DNA of 16,423 nucleotides from Gp7-AA10 sp035636095 (lineage in GTDB: Bacteria; Acidobacteriota; Thermoanaerobaculia; Gp7-AA8). The DNA is taken from contig DASPZU010000101.1 in the NCBI GenBank assembly GCA_035636095.1, positions 1 through 16,423 of the forward strand, in the 5' to 3' direction. Made by a program: the position numbers and the translations under genes. Positions within the stretch are counted from its first letter, which is position 1, and each line of letters opens with the position of its first letter. This document shows positions 13,881-16,423 of the stretch, piece after piece. Below the pieces are notes generated by a model that was given only the letters and a program-made list of their open reading frames with translations, was not told the DNA's origin and did not search any database.

Positions 13881-14710
13881 GGGTCGGGCGGGTACAAGAA
13901 CTCCAGCATCTTGCGGGCCCGACGCGCCCACGCCCGCTCGCTGTGGTCGCCGCGGGGGTCCTCGAAGTACGCCAGATCGGCGTCCGTCCAGCCTTTGTTT
14001 CGCAGCCGATCGCGAAGCGCGCGGGCATCCCGAAGCGTGTCCCGCCCTTCCCGCCCGCCCACATCGAGCCAGATGCGCGGACGCGGTCCGTCGAAGCGAT
14101 CGACGGCTTTGAGAATCGAGCGGTTGTTCCACCAGACCGACGGCGACATCACCCCCAGTCTGGAAAAAATTTCCGGACGCGTGAGACCCAGATGCAGCGA
14201 AACCAGCCCGCCCAGGGACGAGCCGCCAGCGGCAATGTCGGGAAGGGTGCGATAGCGCGAATCGATCGCCGGCTTCAGCTCCTCGACCAGCATGAGCGCG
14301 TAATCACCCGCCCGACCTCCCGCCTGGCGTGAAGGATCGTAGGTGGGCGTGTATTCGTCGATGCGTTCCGGTCCGGCGTGATCGACGCCGACGATGACCA
14401 TCGGCTGCGCCTTGCGCTCGCTGATGGCGGAGTCGGCGGCTTCATCGAGCCGCCAATGCTGTCCAGGGATGAACGCGCGTGCGGGCTCGAAGAGATTTTG
14501 ACCGTCCTGCATGTACAGCACCGGATATTTCGCGTCGCCGCGTTCATAACCCGGCGGCAGGTAGATCGTGATCTGACGGATGTTGTCGAGGACCTTGGAG
14601 TGAAACGCGCCGATGTGCTCGAGCCGGCCCGGACGCAGTGCGCGCCGGCGATTTTCAATTCCGAGGACGCGGCCGAAGGTCGCGCGAAGGGTCTCCCGCA
14701 TCTCCCGCAT
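13871..14710 (-). CDS. Esterase of the enterochelin-esterase/esterase-D type
   Basis: A 279-residue alpha/beta-hydrolase. ITIYLPPGYERGDAKYPVLYMQDGQNLF is the opening typical of IroE/Fes/YbbA-like putative esterases. The nucleophile elbow is GGSSLGG (G-x-S-x-G). A C-terminal GDHSERAWARR supplies a likely catalytic His, and MSPSVWWNNRS is a family block. No signal peptide is visible, so it is probably cytoplasmic; the substrate is unknown. The ATG at 14710 overlaps the flavin reductase stop by one base (TGATG), so the two are co-translated. The final P-S-S and TGA are encoded by the end of the palindromic repeat, suggesting the original C-terminus was altered when the repeat arrived. Confidence 0.85.
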   Translation of the reverse strand: MREMRETLRATFGRVLGIENRRRALRPGRLEHIGAFHSKVLDNIRQITIYLPPGYERGDAKYPVLYMQDGQNLFEPARAFIPGQHWRLDEAADSAISERKAQPMVIVGVDHAGPERIDEYTPTYDPSRQAGGRAGDYALMLVEELKPAIDSRYRTLPDIAAGGSSLGGLVSLHLGLTRPEIFSRLGVMSPSVWWNNRSILKAVDRFDGPRPRIWLDVGGREGRDTLRDARALRDRLRNKGWTDADLAYFEDPRGDHSERAWARRARKMLEFLYPPDPSS

Positions 14711-15183
14711 CAGGGGTGCATCTCGCGATAGCCGCTGCGGAAATAGAGGAGCGGAACACCATCACGCGTTGCGGCCCGGACGACTTCGCCGACGAAAATC
14801 GAGTGATCGCCACCCGGAAGCTGATCGTGGACCGAGCATTCGAGCGTGGTGATCGCGCCGGCGATCAGCGGCACGCCGAGCTCGCCTCGCTCGATGTCGA
14901 TCCCCGAGAATTTGTCGTCGGACCGCGAAGCGAATCGAGAGGAAATGTCGGCCTGATCGGCGCTGAGAATGCTCACGCCGAATTTCCTGGCATTGGCGAT
15001 GGCATCGTGCGTCTTCACACTCTTTTCGATGCAGACGAGCACCAGCGGCGGTCGAAGCGAAAGCGACGCAAAGGAGGCCACTGTCATCCCGTAGGGCCGG
15101 CCGCCGTGTTCCGTGGTCACCACCGTCACTCCGCTCGCGAAATGCGACATTGCCGTCTTGAAGGCCGCCTCATCAATGGCCAT
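14710..15183 (-). CDS. Flavin reductase family protein
   Basis: A 157-residue FMN-binding split-barrel protein of the HpaC/RutF-like flavin reductase group, which reduces free FMN or FAD with NAD(P)H, usually for a two-component monooxygenase. Diagnostic stretches are FASGVTVVTTEHGG, GMTVASFASLSLRPPLVLVC, KFGVSILS and the late HSIFVGEVV. Length is typical. ATG 15183 begins MAIDEAAFKTAM; no SD is visible. A TAGACT (15195-15200, minus strand) might be its -10, giving a very short leader. No monooxygenase partner is in the window; the only clear partner is the coupled esterase downstream. It is divergent from the DUF4097 gene with a 62-bp gap. Confidence 0.88.
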   Translation of the reverse strand: MAIDEAAFKTAMSHFASGVTVVTTEHGGRPYGMTVASFASLSLRPPLVLVCIEKSVKTHDAIANARKFGVSILSADQADISSRFASRSDDKFSGIDIERGELGVPLIAGAITTLECSVHDQLPGGDHSIFVGEVVRAATRDGVPLLYFRSGYREMHP

Positions 15184-15245
15184 GGCGGTGGAGGAGTCTA
15201 ACCTTTTCCGTCGCGGTGCGTACTACGCTCACGAAGGAGACATCT

Positions 15246-16190
15246 ATGGTTGGCAGCCGAATCGCGCTGGTCGCTCTCTTTTTGATCGCATCCGCGGCTT
15301 ATGCGATCGAGACGCCGACTCACCGAACGTTTAGCGTGGCACCAGGAGGGACACTCACCATCGAGACAGACGTCGGCAACATTCGAGTTGACACCGGCGG
15401 CAACAGCGTGACTGTCGACGTGACGCAGCGGACGCGCGTGTCCAACCGGCGCCTCGAGCTGACCTTTGATCAACAGCAGAACGACGTGACGGTGCGCGGC
15501 AAGCTCGAACCAACGTCGCGATGGTTCAACTGGAGCGACGACGAGGCGAATTTCGTCGTGACGGTACCGGCGCGCTACAACGTGAACCTGAAAACTTCCG
15601 GCGGAGACATCCGCGTCGCCAATCTCCAGGGAGAAGCACAAGTGAAGACGTCGGGCGGGGGCATCGACCTCGGCCGCATCGATGGAAAGGTTCTCGCCAG
15701 GACGTCCGGTGGCAATGTGTCGCTGGAAGGCAGCAGCGCCAATGTCGATCTGCACACATCGGGAGGCGGGATTCGAATCGGCGACGTCAATGGCTCAGTG
15801 ACGGCGAAAACTTCCGGCGGATCGATCGAAATCCGTCGCGCAGCGGGCGATCTCCTTGCGCGCACGTCGGGCGGCGGCATCACCATCGGTGAGGCTGACG
15901 GAACGGTCGACGCGCAGAGTTCCGGCGGATCGATCAAGGCGCATCTGGCGCAGCAGCCTCGCGCGGACTCGCGACTGTCGACATCCGGCGGTGGCATCAC
16001 GCTTTCAATCGCGCCTCACGTCGCGGTCGATCTCGACGCCCACACCAGCGGCGGCGATGTCGATACCGACGTCCCTGTCACTCTCCTCGGCCGTCAGGAC
16101 GAATCGTCGCTTCAGGGAAAGATCAACGGCGGCGGTCCCAAACTGTTTCTGCGATCCTCCGGGGGAAACATCCACGTGAGAAAGATGTAG
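15246..16190 (+). CDS. Secreted DUF4097-type beta-repeat protein
   Basis: A 314-residue exported protein: signal peptide at about 1-20 (MVGSRIALVALFLIASAAYA), then a right-handed beta-helix-like array. About ten [TS]SGG units occur every 15-25 residues, in phrases such as KTSGGGIDLGRIDG, ARTSGGNVSLEG and HTSGGGIRIGDVNG. This is the pattern of the DUF4097/putative adhesin family, commonly exported or surface-associated, with no defined biochemical role. I chose ATG 15246 because AAGGAG (15234-15239) stands 6 nt upstream and the signal peptide begins there; the frame is open from a GTG at 15216. TACTAC at 15221-15226 could be a weak -10. The gene ends just before a repeat hairpin shared with the convergent oxidoreductase. 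Confidence 0.82.
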   Translation: MVGSRIALVALFLIASAAYAIETPTHRTFSVAPGGTLTIETDVGNIRVDTGGNSVTVDVTQRTRVSNRRLELTFDQQQNDVTVRGKLEPTSRWFNWSDDEANFVVTVPARYNVNLKTSGGDIRVANLQGEAQVKTSGGGIDLGRIDGKVLARTSGGNVSLEGSSANVDLHTSGGGIRIGDVNGSVTAKTSGGSIEIRRAAGDLLARTSGGGITIGEADGTVDAQSSGGSIKAHLAQQPRADSRLSTSGGGITLSIAPHVAVDLDAHTSGGDVDTDVPVTLLGRQDESSLQGKINGGGPKLFLRSSGGNIHVRKM

Positions 16191-16200
16191 GCAGAAGGAG

Positions 16201-16250
16201 GAAGGCAGAAGGCAGAAGGTACGGCTTCATCACTTCTGCCTTCTGCCTTC
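16201..16250. terminator. Heptamer-repeat hairpin between convergent genes
   Basis: The arms 16201-16218 and 16233-16250 are exact 18-bp reverse complements around a 14-nt loop. Each arm is made of tandem copies of a 7-mer (GGCAGAA on the left, TTCTGCC on the right), and extra heptamer units extend to 16191 and 16256. Its place between two convergent genes fits a bidirectional terminator, but the base-periodic composition also suggests a dispersed repeat. There is no T run. Confidence 0.55.
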
Positions 16251-16256
16251 TGCCTT

Positions 16257-16423
16257 CTAACTTCCCCCTTCGGAAAGGATCGCATTCGCCGCGCTGCGTG
16301 CCGAAGCCAGCGCGGCATCGGAGAGCAGTCCCGTGTCGCCGACCCAGTCGCCGGCGAGATAAAGGCCGCGAATGGGCGTGACGGGGGACGGGCGGGTGGC
16401 GGGGGCGGGCGGCATCACGGCGT
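16257..16423 (-). CDS. FAD-dependent oxidoreductase, C-terminal fragment
   Basis: The window ends inside this gene; only the last 55 or so residues are visible, read on the minus strand to a TAG at 16257-16259. They read ...TPIRGLYLAGDWVGDTGLLSDAALASARSAANAILSEGGS. The block GLYLAGDW, then a small-residue segment and a helix rich in A/S, is the C-terminal FAD-binding motif of amine-oxidase/phytoene-desaturase/protoporphyrinogen-oxidase-like flavoproteins. The substrate cannot be told. The stop codon lies within 7 bases of the heptamer hairpin. Confidence 0.75.
   Translation of the reverse strand, partial: AVMPPAPATRPSPVTPIRGLYLAGDWVGDTGLLSDAALASARSAANAILSEGGS

Noticed and set aside
15600..16000. 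DNA-level repeats in the DUF4097 gene resembling a CRISPR or minisatellite
   Set aside because: The repeats are imperfect, in frame, and fully explained by protein-level TSGG repeats; there are no regular unique spacers.

Overview
The window reads as chromosomal DNA from a high-GC, free-living bacterium. It is gene-dense and holds mostly housekeeping and accessory metabolic genes, with no phage, plasmid, transposase, tRNA, rRNA or CRISPR. Several traits together suggest an Acidobacteriota-like or related soil lineage: a secreted protein of about 29-residue repeats, a DUF4097 repeat protein, a secreted PQQ-type sugar dehydrogenase, a very large GAF/PAS kinase, and palindromic GTCATCCTGA-type intergenic repeats. 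That placement is an inference from gene style; no marker gene settles it.

Layout. 1-5869 (minus strand): a 1301-residue soluble histidine kinase, then a DUF47/PhoU-like protein (TTG start), then a PiT phosphate transporter joined to it by a TGATG overlap, then ribosomal protein L31 with its own putative promoter. 5924-6963 (plus): mazG and yidD, overlapping by 4 bp. 6973-7626 (minus): endonuclease III. 7638-9311 (plus): a complete urocanate hydratase with no other hut gene nearby. 9298-10914 (minus): a secreted repeat protein behind a well-formed operator/promoter, and upstream of it a secreted thioredoxin-fold-like protein without a CXXC motif. 10962-12092 (plus): a secreted sugar dehydrogenase. 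12163-12777 (plus): a uracil-DNA-glycosylase superfamily protein. 12760-13767 (minus): moaA. 13871-15183 (minus): a flavin reductase and an esterase joined by TGATG. 15246-16190 (plus): a DUF4097 protein. 16257 to the window end (minus): the C-terminus of an FAD-dependent oxidoreductase. No gene-free stretch exceeds 300 bases; the longest is 10162-10311.

The most distinctive region is 10158-10310. On the minus strand a perfect TTGACA and a GATGAT -10, 17 bp apart, are interleaved with two dyads (TACGAA-N4-TTCGTA and a near-copy) whose centres are 21 bp apart. The predicted transcript then begins with a 24-bp perfect stem, and a possible 32-codon leader ORF runs through that stem and ends in an ATGA overlap with the secreted repeat-protein gene. 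This looks like a tightly repressed unit, possibly under a BlaI/MecI-type repressor encoded elsewhere.

A second theme is how repeats meet genes. Two copies of a palindromic element occur; one supplies the start codon of the uracil-DNA glycosylase and the other supplies the last two sense codons and stop of the esterase. A third theme is start-site type: mazG, hutU and the sugar dehydrogenase all have a TANNNT hexamer 6-7 nt before ATG and no clear Shine-Dalgarno, as expected for leaderless transcripts, while other genes in the window have good ribosome binding sites.
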